A stretch of 26,201 nucleotides of DNA from assembly GCA_900546445.1 (NCBI GenBank), contig URCV01000024.1, forward strand, positions 1 through 26,201. Reading direction: 5' to 3'. Source of the DNA: an uncultured Bacteroidales bacterium (lineage in GTDB: Bacteria > Bacteroidota > Bacteroidia > Bacteroidales > UBA932). Shown piece by piece: positions 6,044 through 14,939 of this stretch. Every line of letters begins with the position of its first letter. Positions within the stretch are counted from its first letter, which is position 1. The position numbers and the translations under genes were made by a program. A model generated the notes under the pieces. That model did no database searches. It was not told where the DNA came from and saw only the letters and a program-made list of their open reading frames with translations.

Positions 6044-9000
6044 TAGAAAGTCAAATTAATACCAGCGGAAAGCGTACGTGCTTGAGGATAAACTCCTCTG
6101 TCTATACCTAGAGACGTACCTCCGGAAGAAATTTCCGGATCCATGCCATGATATGAAGTCAATGTAAAGAGGTTCTCTGCACTGAGATATACTCTCAACT
6201 TACTAATAAGAGCCTTACGAGTTAAATTTTGAGGTACGGTATAGCCAAGCGAAAGAGACCTGCATCGCAAATAGGAGCCATCATAAACCATCAAGTCAGA
6301 AGAGCGCCAATTCAAATTCTTTCCTCCATCCGCTTCTGCAGTAATGCGAGGCAAACGATTTGACGTTCCCGGACCATGCCAACGCCCCTCATACAGGAAT
6401 GTCTGCATATTCACGAGAGGATAATCGGTACGACGCGTCGCATCGTAAATGTCATTACCAAGTGACGCAGAGAAAAGAGCCGAAAGGTCAAAACCCTTCC
6501 AAGAAGCGCTTAGATTGAAGCCAAATGTCCAATCCGGCATTCCCTTTCCTATCATCACACGATCGGCATCATTTATCACTCCATCTCCGTTTACATCGAC
6601 AAACTTGACGTCTCCCGCCAATGCATAAGGTTGCAAACGCTTCCCTTTATCATTTCTGTATGCGTCAGCTTCGCGATTACTCTGAAATATACCGTCCGTC
6701 TTCCATCCATAAAAGTACGGGAAAGGCATCCCGTTTTCGCCTCGGGAAATGGTTCCCAGCGTACCCAAAACCGTATCATAGTTCTCATATCCCGTTTCAT
6801 TACCCAGCTTTATAAGGACATTTTTATTATACGAGCCGTTTAATCCTACCGAATATGTAAAGTCCGATATGTTGTGTTTCCAGGTAAGGTCAAACTCAAA
6901 TCCGGAGTTTTTCATATTACCGACATTACCCCACGGACGATTGTTTCCGATATATGAAGGAAGAGACATCGTCATCAGCATACCATTAGTGCGCTTGTCA
7001 TAATAATCAAGAGAAAAGGAAAGGGCATTCCCCCACAAGCCGATATCCACACCCAAGTCAGTCTGCACGGATTCCTCCCATTTAAGTCCCGCATTCGAAT
7101 AAGCAGAAGGCACAAGACCAGGAGCCAAGGCCACAAGACTTTCAACTCCTAGCATATACCCTGCGACACCTCTCATCATCGAAGTATAGGCAAACGTTCC
7201 TATATTCTGATTACCGTTCATACCCCAGCTCGCACGAATCTTAGTTCTCGTCAACCATTCAGGACGACTTTCCATAAACTTCTCATTCGTGAGGTTCCAA
7301 CCGGCAGAAATCGAAGGGAAATTGGCCCACTTGTTCTCAGGTGAGAAATTTGACGAACCATCCCTACGAAAAGTGAACTCCAGCATATAGCGTTCATCGT
7401 AATTATAGCTGAGACGCCCGAAATATGAAGCAAGTCTTCTATAAGGGCTTGGTGAGCCGGAGGCGCTACGCATATTGGCATCCTGGTCAGTCGCATCGAT
7501 CCAAGGCTGTTCCACGTTTCGAATACCATAAGACGTGCCGCTCACATAATCTCCCCAATGCGAATAGGCACTCTGTCCGATGAGCGCATTGAAATTATGC
7601 CCCTGACCTATACTAAATTCATACGAAAGTGTATTCTCGACCTGCCAAGAAAAATCTCTAGTAATAGTAGACCATACCTTCGACGAAGAACTTTGATGAG
7701 ACGAATTCATATAATACGGTAAGGCATACCCATCATCCTTCGTTATAAACATATCCGCACCTATTGAGCTTCGTAGTACAAGTCCCTTGATCAATTCAAA
7801 ATCAGCACTACCGCCAGCTACAATTTTATCCGTAGTATAAGTATCGACCGGTTGGTGCAGAAGGGCAAGCGGATTAGACATATTTGCGTACTGGTCGCCT
7901 ACGATCGAGAACGGCCTACCTTTAGAATCCTTTATGGCTGTCGGATGTTCGGCCAATAACTCCGCCGGATTCTCTGCATAAACAGGAAAAATCGCAGGAA
8001 TAGTGATGGCACTGCCAAGTACGGAGCCACGTTCGCTATTAGCCGCAATAGATCTGGAATTATCGTGCGAATAAGTGACGTTCGTCCCTATCTTGAGCTT
8101 TCTAAAAATATCACTGCTTTCAGAGCGATCGAAAAGGATGTAATTATTATTGGCACGAATGGTATAACGACCATAATTCGAATGGTTGTAATTACCACCA
8201 ACTATACCCTCCTGATACAAGTAACTGCCCGAAATGAAATAGTTCGACCTGGCATCTCCACCGGATATGCTTATCTGGTGGTCTGTCACAGGTGCATTTT
8301 TATTGAATATCTCTTCCTGCCAGTCAGTTCCTTTCCCGAAAGCATAAGGATCTTCGTAAACGGCTTTCTTTCCGATATTTTCATTCATCTCGTTTATGGC
8401 GAGAGCATAAGTAGTGGCATCGAGGACGCTCAATTTCTTCCACGGATTTGATACTCCATAAGAACCCTGATATGAAACGGATGTCTTTCCTTCACTTCCC
8501 TTCTTCGTGGTAACGAGAATGACGCCATTCGCACCACGAGAACCATAGATTGCTGCAGATGCAGCATCCTTAAGCACCTCTATGGACTCCACGTCGGAAG
8601 GATTAATGTACTCAATTCCTCCGGTGACCGGCATCCCGTCGACTATATATAATGGATTTGAATCATTGACTGTACCTATTCCTCGAACGCGTACTTGAGT
8701 GGCTGCTCCCGGTTGGCCCGATGAAGCCACGATGGACACACCCGAGACCATGCCGCGCAGAACATTATCTACCCTTGTAGGAGCTACGGCAGAAAGTTGT
8801 TCCGACTTTACAGAACTGATGGCAGCAGTAAGAACGGACTTCTTCTGAACACCATAGCCCACCACGACAGACTCCTCCAAAACGGAAATATCTTCCTTAA
8901 GGACTATCTGATAATCCGTTTCTTCGCCTATAGATACAACTGCATCCTCATAGCATAGACACACGACCTTTAGAGATTTAGCCGATTGTGGCACTTGAAG

Positions 9001-9465
9001 TGTCCAATACCCCTCTCCATTCGTTATCGTGGCGACATTATTATTCTCGTCAAGCATCACAGCTGCGCCCATAACAGGTAAACCTTCCGAGTCCACAACA
9101 ATTCCGGCAATAGTACGCTTGTCATTGGATCCCGAAGATGAATCTTGGATTTGCGGACGAAAAATCTGGATTTGTTTTCCTACGACAGTCCATTTGATGT
9201 CAGAACCTCCGAACATGTTGGCCAATACGTCATTCACCGTAACATCTTTCATATCGATGCTTACATGACGTGTCAAGTCGACATCGGAATTCCTGACTAA
9301 CAGACTACCATCTATCTCGGTACATAGAATATCCAGAACTTCCTTAACGGTACCATCGTAAGACAACGACAGACGAAAGTCTACAGCATTCTGCGCCCAA
9401 GCCGAGGCTAAAGATAGGAGGAGCCAACACACGACTACTCCAAAGAATTTTGTTAGTTTTCGCAT
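6043..9465 (-). CDS. SusC/RagA-family TonB-dependent transporter with STN domain
   Basis: An 1,140-residue outer-membrane import channel. Order: signal peptide 1-24 (cut near AWAQ); STN signalling domain about 30-104; carboxypeptidase-like regulatory domain about 117-190; the SusC-type VVVGYG box at 200-205; plug domain to about 325 with RVRGIG, YIVDGMPV and GSRGANGVILVTT motifs; then the beta barrel ending in Phe. The STN domain marks a transducing transporter that signals through an anti-sigma factor, and a fecR gene sits 21 bases upstream with an ECF sigma gene before it. The partner SusD overlaps by one base. Substrate unknown. Confidence 0.95.
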   Translation of the reverse strand: MRKLTKFFGVVVCWLLLSLASAWAQNAVDFRLSLSYDGTVKEVLDILCTEIDGSLLVRNSDVDLTRHVSIDMKDVTVNDVLANMFGGSDIKWTVVGKQIQIFRPQIQDSSSGSNDKRTIAGIVVDSEGLPVMGAAVMLDENNNVATITNGEGYWTLQVPQSAKSLKVVCLCYEDAVVSIGEETDYQIVLKEDISVLEESVVVGYGVQKKSVLTAAISSVKSEQLSAVAPTRVDNVLRGMVSGVSIVASSGQPGAATQVRVRGIGTVNDSNPLYIVDGMPVTGGIEYINPSDVESIEVLKDAASAAIYGSRGANGVILVTTKKGSEGKTSVSYQGSYGVSNPWKKLSVLDATTYALAINEMNENIGKKAVYEDPYAFGKGTDWQEEIFNKNAPVTDHQISISGGDARSNYFISGSYLYQEGIVGGNYNHSNYGRYTIRANNNYILFDRSESSDIFRKLKIGTNVTYSHDNSRSIAANSERGSVLGSAITIPAIFPVYAENPAELLAEHPTAIKDSKGRPFSIVGDQYANMSNPLALLHQPVDTYTTDKIVAGGSADFELIKGLVLRSSIGADMFITKDDGYALPYYMNSSHQSSSSKVWSTITRDFSWQVENTLSYEFSIGQGHNFNALIGQSAYSHWGDYVSGTSYGIRNVEQPWIDATDQDANMRSASGSPSPYRRLASYFGRLSYNYDERYMLEFTFRRDGSSNFSPENKWANFPSISAGWNLTNEKFMESRPEWLTRTKIRASWGMNGNQNIGTFAYTSMMRGVAGYMLGVESLVALAPGLVPSAYSNAGLKWEESVQTDLGVDIGLWGNALSFSLDYYDKRTNGMLMTMSLPSYIGNNRPWGNVGNMKNSGFEFDLTWKHNISDFTYSVGLNGSYNKNVLIKLGNETGYENYDTVLGTLGTISRGENGMPFPYFYGWKTDGIFQSNREADAYRNDKGKRLQPYALAGDVKFVDVNGDGVINDADRVMIGKGMPDWTFGFNLSASWKGFDLSALFSASLGNDIYDATRRTDYPLVNMQTFLYEGRWHGPGTSNRLPRITAEADGGKNLNWRSSDLMVYDGSYLRCRSLSLGYTVPQNLTRKALISKLRVYLSAENLFTLTSYHGMDPEISSGGTSLGIDRGVYPQARTLSAGINLTF

Positions 9466-9486
9466 TTTTTCTTATTAGTTGTAGTA

Positions 9487-10461
9487 TTAATAAATCTCTA
9501 TAGTATCGTCATTTCTTTTCCACCTATATTTACCGTCGACATCGATATAAGATAGAATCTCATCTATCGACAAGTTAGAAGAAATACTACCGGTAAAACG
9601 CTCTCCATTGAAAAGAGCATCGCCATAAACGAAATGTACTCCATAGTTTCTTTCAACTCTACGCAGTATTTCAGGAATAGTCTTGTCCGTAAAAGTAATC
9701 TTCCCTTTAGTCCAATCAGAAGCATACGGGTCTGCTGGTGCCGTACGAATAGAATTATCTTCTCGTGACACCATGGCGCAGTTGCCTGGAGTCAAAAGGG
9801 CCTCTCCTGCATCAGTATTCAACAACACTGAACCTTCGAGCAATGAAACCACCATCTCCGACTCATCCGGATAACTTCTGACATTGAACACCGTACCTTT
9901 CACAGTAACACAGGCATCCCCTGCGTGAACGCGAAATGGGCGGCTCGCATCGGAAGCAACTTCGAAATAACCTTCTCCCTCGATGGTAACATCCCTACCA
10001 TCCCGTCCAAAATACCTATTAAAGCTAAGTGTAGATTCTGCATTCAAACACACCCGAGTACCATCGGGCAGAGTGGTCTCAGTACCTGTCCCGTTCTTGG
10101 CGATAATAGTCATAATATCGGACTGGGCCATAAAACTTTCTGCGCGATGGAACTTATACCCATTATATAGGGCTGCACCTAAAAAAGCTACGGCTACGAC
10201 ACTCACGGCGATGGCAAATGGCCTCCAGAACGCGGAAGTCCTGCGCGTTCCCTTTATTTGTTTCTCAATAATTCGGAAATTCCGTGCTTTTGTCTTTTCG
10301 AAAGCAAGGATACAAGCTGAAACATATGCCGATTCCATCTCACGGAAACGACTTGAAAACTCGCTGTCTGTATTGAGAAGTGAAATAATCTCCGATCTTT
10401 CGTTATCGTTAATCTGATCCGCAAAATATGCCGCCAGTAGTTTTTCGTGTCTATCAATCAT
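9487..10461 (-). CDS. FecR-family anti-sigma factor
   Basis: A 324-residue inner-membrane regulator that holds its ECF sigma factor and receives the signal from the STN domain of SusC. Residues 1-75 are the cytoplasmic sigma-binding part, 79-99 the single membrane segment, about 120-215 the periplasmic FecR domain (with LPDGTRVCLN and VKGTVFNV), and about 255-322 the DUF4974-type C-terminal domain. A longer frame begins at a GTG at 10491, but the ATG at 10461 opens directly onto the MIDRHEKLL-type N-terminus usual for the family, so I use it. It lies 21 bases before susC, and a hairpin separates it from the sigma gene. Confidence 0.93.
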   Translation of the reverse strand: MIDRHEKLLAAYFADQINDNERSEIISLLNTDSEFSSRFREMESAYVSACILAFEKTKARNFRIIEKQIKGTRRTSAFWRPFAIAVSVVAVAFLGAALYNGYKFHRAESFMAQSDIMTIIAKNGTGTETTLPDGTRVCLNAESTLSFNRYFGRDGRDVTIEGEGYFEVASDASRPFRVHAGDACVTVKGTVFNVRSYPDESEMVVSLLEGSVLLNTDAGEALLTPGNCAMVSREDNSIRTAPADPYASDWTKGKITFTDKTIPEILRRVERNYGVHFVYGDALFNGERFTGSISSNLSIDEILSYIDVDGKYRWKRNDDTIEIY

Positions 10462-10493
10462 AGTAAAAAATGCATTTACCACTATATACACGA

Positions 10494-10524
10494 AAAACCC
10501 GGCTTGCGTTTAAAGCCGGGTTTT
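10494..10524 (-). terminator. Hairpin between the sigma and anti-sigma genes
   Basis: AAAACCCGGCTT (10494-10505) and AAGCCGGGTTTT (10513-10524) form a 12-base stem with a 7-base loop. On the minus strand it follows the sigma stop codon immediately and ends in a five-T run, so it should end the sigma transcript. The T-rich tract on the opposite strand is even stronger, so it may work in both directions. Confidence 0.8.
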
Positions 10525-11047
10525 ATTTTTTTATTTTTTCTCTAATTTTATCTATCGCAATCTTGAGTTGGACTCGCACGGTAGACGGACTTATTCCTAA
10601 CCTTTCCGCTATCTCTTCCGTATCAAGTCCATTATCAAAATGGAGCGAAAAGACCTCGCCACATCGCTTGGGAAACGTTGAAGAGACTTCCTCTATCTCA
10701 TGAACGATATCTTCCACATCCTGCTCATCATAAAGTTCCACGTCCGGAATCCTCTCCATAAGTACCAGTGTAATCTCACTCGCTTTTTTACAATCCCTCA
10801 AATAATTATAGCAAGCATTTCGGATGCCTGAAATCAAATATGGGAGAGGAGGATACTTTAATTGTGCACGTCGTTTCCACACGCGCACGAACACGTCATT
10901 CGTAATTTCACGTGCCTTTTCGAAATCGTGAATATAACTGACTGCCAATCCACATAGATATGCGTAGTATGCGTCATACAAACTACGGAAACATCTCATA
11001 TCCGAATTGACAATTCCCTGTACTATCGTAGGAGTTACATTCTGCAT
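10523..11047 (-). CDS. ECF RNA polymerase sigma factor
   Basis: A 174-residue sigma-70 family factor with extracytoplasmic-function layout: region 2 at about 15-85 (core binding and -10 recognition; DVFVRVW at 51-57) and a region 4 helix-turn-helix at about 140-165 (TEEIAERLGISPSTVRVQL). Its length and composition fit the large Bacteroidetes ECF group paired with FecR anti-sigmas. It should be freed when SusC and FecR detect substrate, then transcribe fecR-susC-susD. It begins 17 bases after the CNNM/CBS gene, at the tail of a long co-directional run, and is closed by a hairpin. Confidence 0.93.
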   Translation of the reverse strand: MQNVTPTIVQGIVNSDMRCFRSLYDAYYAYLCGLAVSYIHDFEKAREITNDVFVRVWKRRAQLKYPPLPYLISGIRNACYNYLRDCKKASEITLVLMERIPDVELYDEQDVEDIVHEIEEVSSTFPKRCGEVFSLHFDNGLDTEEIAERLGISPSTVRVQLKIAIDKIREKIKK

Positions 11048-11064
11048 ATATTCCTACTTCGTCC

Positions 11065-12099
11065 TTATTTGTCGGTGGCGTTACGCTTTTTCCACTGGGC
11101 GAGGGCGAGCTGTTGCATGTCGCGGACGGAATCGCGTTCGTCCACGATTTCGTTACCCATTATGGTTTCGATTACGTCTTCGAGGGTCAAGATGCCCTGA
11201 AAGCTACCATATTCGTCGATTACTATCGATATCTGCTCGTCGTGTTCGAGCATCTCGTCCCAGACCTTATCCATAGTGGTATCTTCGTCGAAGCTGGCGA
11301 TGTCACGCCTGATGTCGAGAAGAGTCTTGTCGAACTTGTCTTCAGCCACTAACTGGAGCGCGTCCATCCTCAGGACGTAACCCGTTATATACTCGTCGTT
11401 ATCGGCGTAGACAGGAATCCTGGAGTGGCTCTTGAACCTCTTATCCTTAAAGAAATTACGCAGAGTCATATTCTCCGATGCTATGGCGCATACCACGCGA
11501 GGGGTCATTACGTCATAGGCCTTGATCTCATCCAGCTTTATGACGTTCTGGATGATTTCGTTCTCGTCTTCTTCCAAATCACCCGCCTGCTCCGCCACAT
11601 TGGCCATGGCAGACACCTCGTCTCTCGATACGGCCGCCTCACTATCCTTCGGAGTAATGAGTTTCTGGAGCCTTTCTATGAGCCATACGCAAGGAAACAT
11701 TATCACTATGAGGATCTTGATGGCAGAGGTGGCGAAGCCCATAAGCCGTCGCCACCCGTGAGTGCCAATCGTTTTAGGTACAATCTCCGAGAAAATCAGA
11801 ATCAAGATGGTAGTTATGGCACTTACCAGCCCAAACCATTCGCTACCGAAAACCAGCGTAGCCTGACGGCCCACTCCGGCAGCACCTATGGTATTCGCTA
11901 TCGTGTTAAGCGAAAGTATGGCGGCTATGGGTCGCGAAGAGTCTTGCTTGTACTTTTTCATCCTCTTCGCAGGCGCATACCCCTCTTCCTCACGCATAGT
12001 AATGTAAGAAATAGGCGTGGACATCAGCACCGATTCGAGCACTGAGCATAAAAAGGACACGGCCATCGCGCCAAAAAGGAAGAGTAGTAAGGCTCCCAT
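11065..12099 (-). CDS. CNNM/CBS-domain membrane protein (HlyC/CorC family)
   Basis: A 344-residue inner-membrane protein of the hemolysin C/CorC family, relatives of which act in magnesium and other metal-ion export or homeostasis. Residues 1 to about 175 form the CNNM transmembrane domain (hydrophobic segments near 2-22, 57-75, 88-108 and 123-141), with the conserved SEIVPKT at 104-110. Residues about 195-315 form a paired CBS regulatory domain (VMTPR at 197-201; IDEYGSFQGILTLEDVIE). It stops soon after the CBS pair, so the C-terminal CorC_HlyC domain of many relatives is absent. It begins 3 bases after the nuclease gene and 17 bases before the sigma gene. Confidence 0.92.
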   Translation of the reverse strand: MGALLLFLFGAMAVSFLCSVLESVLMSTPISYITMREEEGYAPAKRMKKYKQDSSRPIAAILSLNTIANTIGAAGVGRQATLVFGSEWFGLVSAITTILILIFSEIVPKTIGTHGWRRLMGFATSAIKILIVIMFPCVWLIERLQKLITPKDSEAAVSRDEVSAMANVAEQAGDLEEDENEIIQNVIKLDEIKAYDVMTPRVVCAIASENMTLRNFFKDKRFKSHSRIPVYADNDEYITGYVLRMDALQLVAEDKFDKTLLDIRRDIASFDEDTTMDKVWDEMLEHDEQISIVIDEYGSFQGILTLEDVIETIMGNEIVDERDSVRDMQQLALAQWKKRNATDK

Positions 12100-12102
12100 A
12101 AA

Positions 12103-13167
12103 CTATAATCCCCATTCTGATGCCTTAAAGCTCGTCTTAGGAGCGTTAGGCACATTTTCAAAATATCTTATTCCTGTAAGCTTCTCAAGGTCGGAAATGC
12201 TCATCATCTCCTTAGATGATACTCTCTGACCCTTAAGACTGTTAGTATGTGTACGAACAAATGCCGCGCATTGTATCTCCGAAGCCGAGCAATTCCTCAC
12301 ACTCTTGCCGGAATTACCCTTCTTCGTCCTAAGAAGCGCATAATAGAACATAGTCGGCATATCCACATCGTTTCTTCCTCCGAAAGTGATGGTCTTAGGC
12401 GATGCGCTCTCTCCGTAACCATCGGTAAATTTGTCAAAGTAGCAACCTATTACCACATAGAGGGTATCCGAGCACACCTGTCCGTCTACGAACTCTTCGA
12501 GAATGTTCCAGCCGCCGCCACCGGTATTAAAGCCGCTTGAGAGCTGAGGAGCGATGTTCGAATAGTAGAACACCTGCTCGTTAGTCGTTTTCGAAGCCAC
12601 TCTTTCCGCAGAGCCCAGCATATGACCCTTATTGCAGCCACCACCCGTACTCTTGCTATTATACTGTATGTCTGCCGGAATCTTAGGGTCTCTCTTATAT
12701 GCATCGGTTCTCTTCGTTCCCTTCACCTGATACATTTGATGACGCGGAGCAGCTACCCATACAGGGCAATGGTGCTCCCCACTGAAACATACGGTGTAGT
12801 TTCTGGCAGCGCCTCCCGTAGGAGACTTCAAGTCAGTGAAATGCGTCGCATAATAGAGATTAGGATCGTTATCGTGTACTCCGTTACGGTCCGCATCGTA
12901 CATTACCGGAAGCTCCGCCCACGGATATAGGCTGGTTCCGGGCGTAGGGTCTGGACCCGGTGTAGGAGTAGGGTCCGGATTAGGCTCCGGCTCCGGTGTA
13001 GGATCAGGCTTAGGAGTAGGATCAGGCTTAGGAGTAGGTTCCGGACCTGGTTCAGGAGTAGGAGGAACTACGATATCCGGACCTTCCGGTTCATCTGCCG
13101 GATCACAAGATGCGACCATAAAGCAAGTGGCCGCAAGTAACATTGAAATTTTAGCTATTAGTTTCAT
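12103..13167 (-). CDS. DNA/RNA non-specific endonuclease-family lipoprotein
   Basis: A 354-residue protein of the NUC1/Serratia-type beta-beta-alpha metal nuclease family. A lipobox (VASC, Cys21) is followed by a Pro-rich tether at about 35-77, then the nuclease domain. The usual DRGH reads NKGH at 179-182, with catalytic His182 kept. Downstream, Asn204 in SNIAPQ, Asn214, and Glu224 in GWNILEE match the metal-site region of the family. It should be anchored in the envelope, where it could digest extracellular nucleic acid for food or limit incoming DNA. The Arg-to-Lys and Asp-to-Asn changes leave activity uncertain. It lies 11 bases after rnfA. Confidence 0.88.
   Translation of the reverse strand: MKLIAKISMLLAATCFMVASCDPADEPEGPDIVVPPTPEPGPEPTPKPDPTPKPDPTPEPEPNPDPTPTPGPDPTPGTSLYPWAELPVMYDADRNGVHDNDPNLYYATHFTDLKSPTGGAARNYTVCFSGEHHCPVWVAAPRHQMYQVKGTKRTDAYKRDPKIPADIQYNSKSTGGGCNKGHMLGSAERVASKTTNEQVFYYSNIAPQLSSGFNTGGGGWNILEEFVDGQVCSDTLYVVIGCYFDKFTDGYGESASPKTITFGGRNDVDMPTMFYYALLRTKKGNSGKSVRNCSASEIQCAAFVRTHTNSLKGQRVSSKEMMSISDLEKLTGIRYFENVPNAPKTSFKASEWGL
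12937..13065 (-). repeat. Pro-rich tandem repeat coding a lipoprotein tether
   Basis: Degenerate 6- to 8-residue units of Pro alternating with Thr, Glu, Lys, Asp and Gly, spanning residues 35-77 of the nuclease. At DNA level the 18-base unit ATCAGGCTTAGGAGTAGG is exactly duplicated at 13003-13020 and 13021-13038. Length variation between strains is likely. Confidence 0.85.
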
Positions 13168-13178
13168 TATGTATCAAA

Positions 13179-13787
13179 TTAGATTTTAACCATTCCGGAG
13201 AATCCCAGGAATGCCATAGCCATGATGCTGACAGTTATAAGAGCTATAGGAAGGCCACGGAATGCCTTAGGTACGTTATTGCCGGCCAGATGCTCCCTGA
13301 GTCCGGCGAAAAGAATCATAGCCAATCCATAACCTATGGAAGTAGCCAGAGCATAGACTGTAGCCTGTCCCAAGTTAAGAAGCTGAGCCTTATCCGAATT
13401 AAGAGCAAACTCCTTAGTAACTACGGTAATGGCTACACCCAGCACTGCACAGTTTGTGGTAATGAGCGGAAGGAAGATACCCAGAGCCTGATAAAGGGAC
13501 GGGCTTATTTTCTTAAGCACGATTTCCACCATCTGCACGAGAGCGGCAATTACCAAGATAAAAGCGATGGTCTGCAGGAATTCCAAATTAAACTGCACTA
13601 ACAGATACTTGTTAATGAGGTAGGTAACCACCGTGGCAAGCGTAATCACGAAGCACACGGCACCTGACATTCCGGTCGCAGTGCTTAACTTGTTGGAAAC
13701 ACCCAAGAACGGGCAGATTCCTAAAAACTGAGCCAGCAGGATATTGTTTACAAATATCGCTGATATGATAATCAATATATATTCCAT
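13179..13787 (-). CDS. rnfA: Rnf complex membrane subunit A
   Basis: A 202-residue integral membrane protein with six predicted membrane helices, the RnfA/NqrE type. It carries the family's ILLAQFLGICPFLGVS near the N-terminus and GIFLPLITTNCAVLG in the middle; the Cys residues in these two motifs bind a membrane-embedded iron-sulfur centre between RnfA and RnfE. Its ATG shares one base with the rnfE stop (TAATG). It closes the rnf order B-C-D-G-E-A, and the nuclease lipoprotein gene follows 11 bases later. Confidence 0.96.
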   Translation of the reverse strand: MEYILIIISAIFVNNILLAQFLGICPFLGVSNKLSTATGMSGAVCFVITLATVVTYLINKYLLVQFNLEFLQTIAFILVIAALVQMVEIVLKKISPSLYQALGIFLPLITTNCAVLGVAITVVTKEFALNSDKAQLLNLGQATVYALATSIGYGLAMILFAGLREHLAGNNVPKAFRGLPIALITVSIMAMAFLGFSGMVKI

Positions 13788-14371
13788 TATTTTTTACAGA
13801 ACTTGTTAAACAACACCATAAGATAGCCCAGCACCATAAATGCTCCAGGGGCCAATATGAACGCCAAGATTCCGTCGCCCGGAATGAACTTGAAGCCGAA
13901 TGCCGAGCCGCTGCCCAAGATCTCACGCACGAGACCTATCACGGTAAGCGACAAAGTGAAACCAAGTCCGATTCCCAGTCCGTCGAGTGCCGATGCCCAA
14001 GCTCCGTTCTTCGAAGCGAAAGCCTCTGCACGACCCAGCACGATACAGTTCACCACGATAAGCGGGATGAAAAGACCCAGAGTCTGATAGACTCCCGGCA
14101 CGAAAGCCTGCATAACGAGCTGAAGCACAGTCACGAAAGTGGCGATGACTACGATATATACAGGGATGTGCACCTTATCCGGTACGATAGGTGCCACCAG
14201 TGAAATAGCGATATTGGAGAGGATGAGCACGAACATAGTGGCCAATCCCATCTCCAGTCCGTTCATAGCCGACGTGGTCGTGGCAAGCGTAGGACACATA
14301 CCCAGCACCAGCACGAAAGTCGGGTTCTCCTTTATTATTCCTCTAACTATAAGAGACAAATTCTTTCCCAT
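13787..14371 (-). CDS. rnfE: Rnf complex membrane subunit E
   Basis: A 194-residue hydrophobic protein of the RnfE/NqrD type, paralogous to RnfA. The NPTFVLVLGMCPTLA and GLFIPLIVVNCIVLGRAEAFA motifs carry the cysteines expected at the RnfA-RnfE interface. About six membrane helices. It starts 2 bases after rnfG and overlaps rnfA by one base. It helps couple electron transfer between ferredoxin and NAD to ion transport across the inner membrane; whether the ion is Na+ or H+ cannot be told from sequence. Confidence 0.96.
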   Translation of the reverse strand: MGKNLSLIVRGIIKENPTFVLVLGMCPTLATTTSAMNGLEMGLATMFVLILSNIAISLVAPIVPDKVHIPVYIVVIATFVTVLQLVMQAFVPGVYQTLGLFIPLIVVNCIVLGRAEAFASKNGAWASALDGLGIGLGFTLSLTVIGLVREILGSGSAFGFKFIPGDGILAFILAPGAFMVLGYLMVLFNKFCKK

Positions 14372-14373
14372 TT

Positions 14374-14937
14374 CTACTCTCCTTCTATTGTTTTAACGAC
14401 TTTTACTGCCTTGTTCACTGCCTCGATGTAAGCGCGCGAGGTGATGGTAGAACCGGTAATGGCGTCTATGCTGCCACCGTCCTTCTTCACCAGCAGGGGT
14501 TTGTCAGTCTTGAGGTTTCTGAATTGGCCATAAAAATGCTCGTCAGACGTGCATTTGGCACCAAGTCCCGGGGTCTCGCCATGCGAAAGGACCGAAGTAT
14601 CGTAGACGGTTCCGTCCGGCAGTACGCCCACCATCAGCACGAGTGAGCCACCGAAACCATTGGCCTTAGTCTGAACGGCATAGGCTGCAGGTTTTCCGTC
14701 GGTAGAAAGCTCATAGTACTCGTAGGTCTCGTCCTCGGAGAGACGGCATTCCCTAACTTCGGAAAGCTCGCCCCCTTCCGGAAGCACCTTAGCGATGGAA
14801 GCCTTCACGGCCTTAGCATTAGCCTGAGCGATAGGCTCCTTAGTCACGGCATAGACTGAGCCAAGCACGGCTGAACAGAAGAGGCACACGCCGGTGAGGC
14901 AAAGCACCATATTTTTAAGATTTGACTGAACTGCCAT
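14374..14937 (-). CDS. rnfG: Rnf complex flavoprotein subunit G
   Basis: A 187-residue subunit with one N-terminal membrane anchor (about 9-31) and an FMN-binding domain facing the periplasm. FMN should be bound covalently by ApbE to a threonine in the motif usually read S/T-G-A-T; here it is TGST at 161-164, so Thr164 is the likely site. The frame is open to 14970, but the ATG at 14937 is two bases past the rnfD stop and gives the standard N-terminus. The longer form would overlap rnfD by 31 bases. Confidence 0.93.
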   Translation of the reverse strand: MAVQSNLKNMVLCLTGVCLFCSAVLGSVYAVTKEPIAQANAKAVKASIAKVLPEGGELSEVRECRLSEDETYEYYELSTDGKPAAYAVQTKANGFGGSLVLMVGVLPDGTVYDTSVLSHGETPGLGAKCTSDEHFYGQFRNLKTDKPLLVKKDGGSIDAITGSTITSRAYIEAVNKAVKVVKTIEGE

Positions 14938-14939
14938 AA

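Noticed and set aside
11425..12045. 206-codon plus-strand open frame
   Set aside because: Antisense to the CNNM/CBS gene; no motif and no promoter or ribosome site.
12937..13065. CRISPR-like repeat array
   Set aside because: The repeats are in-frame Pro-rich codons within the nuclease gene, with no spacers.
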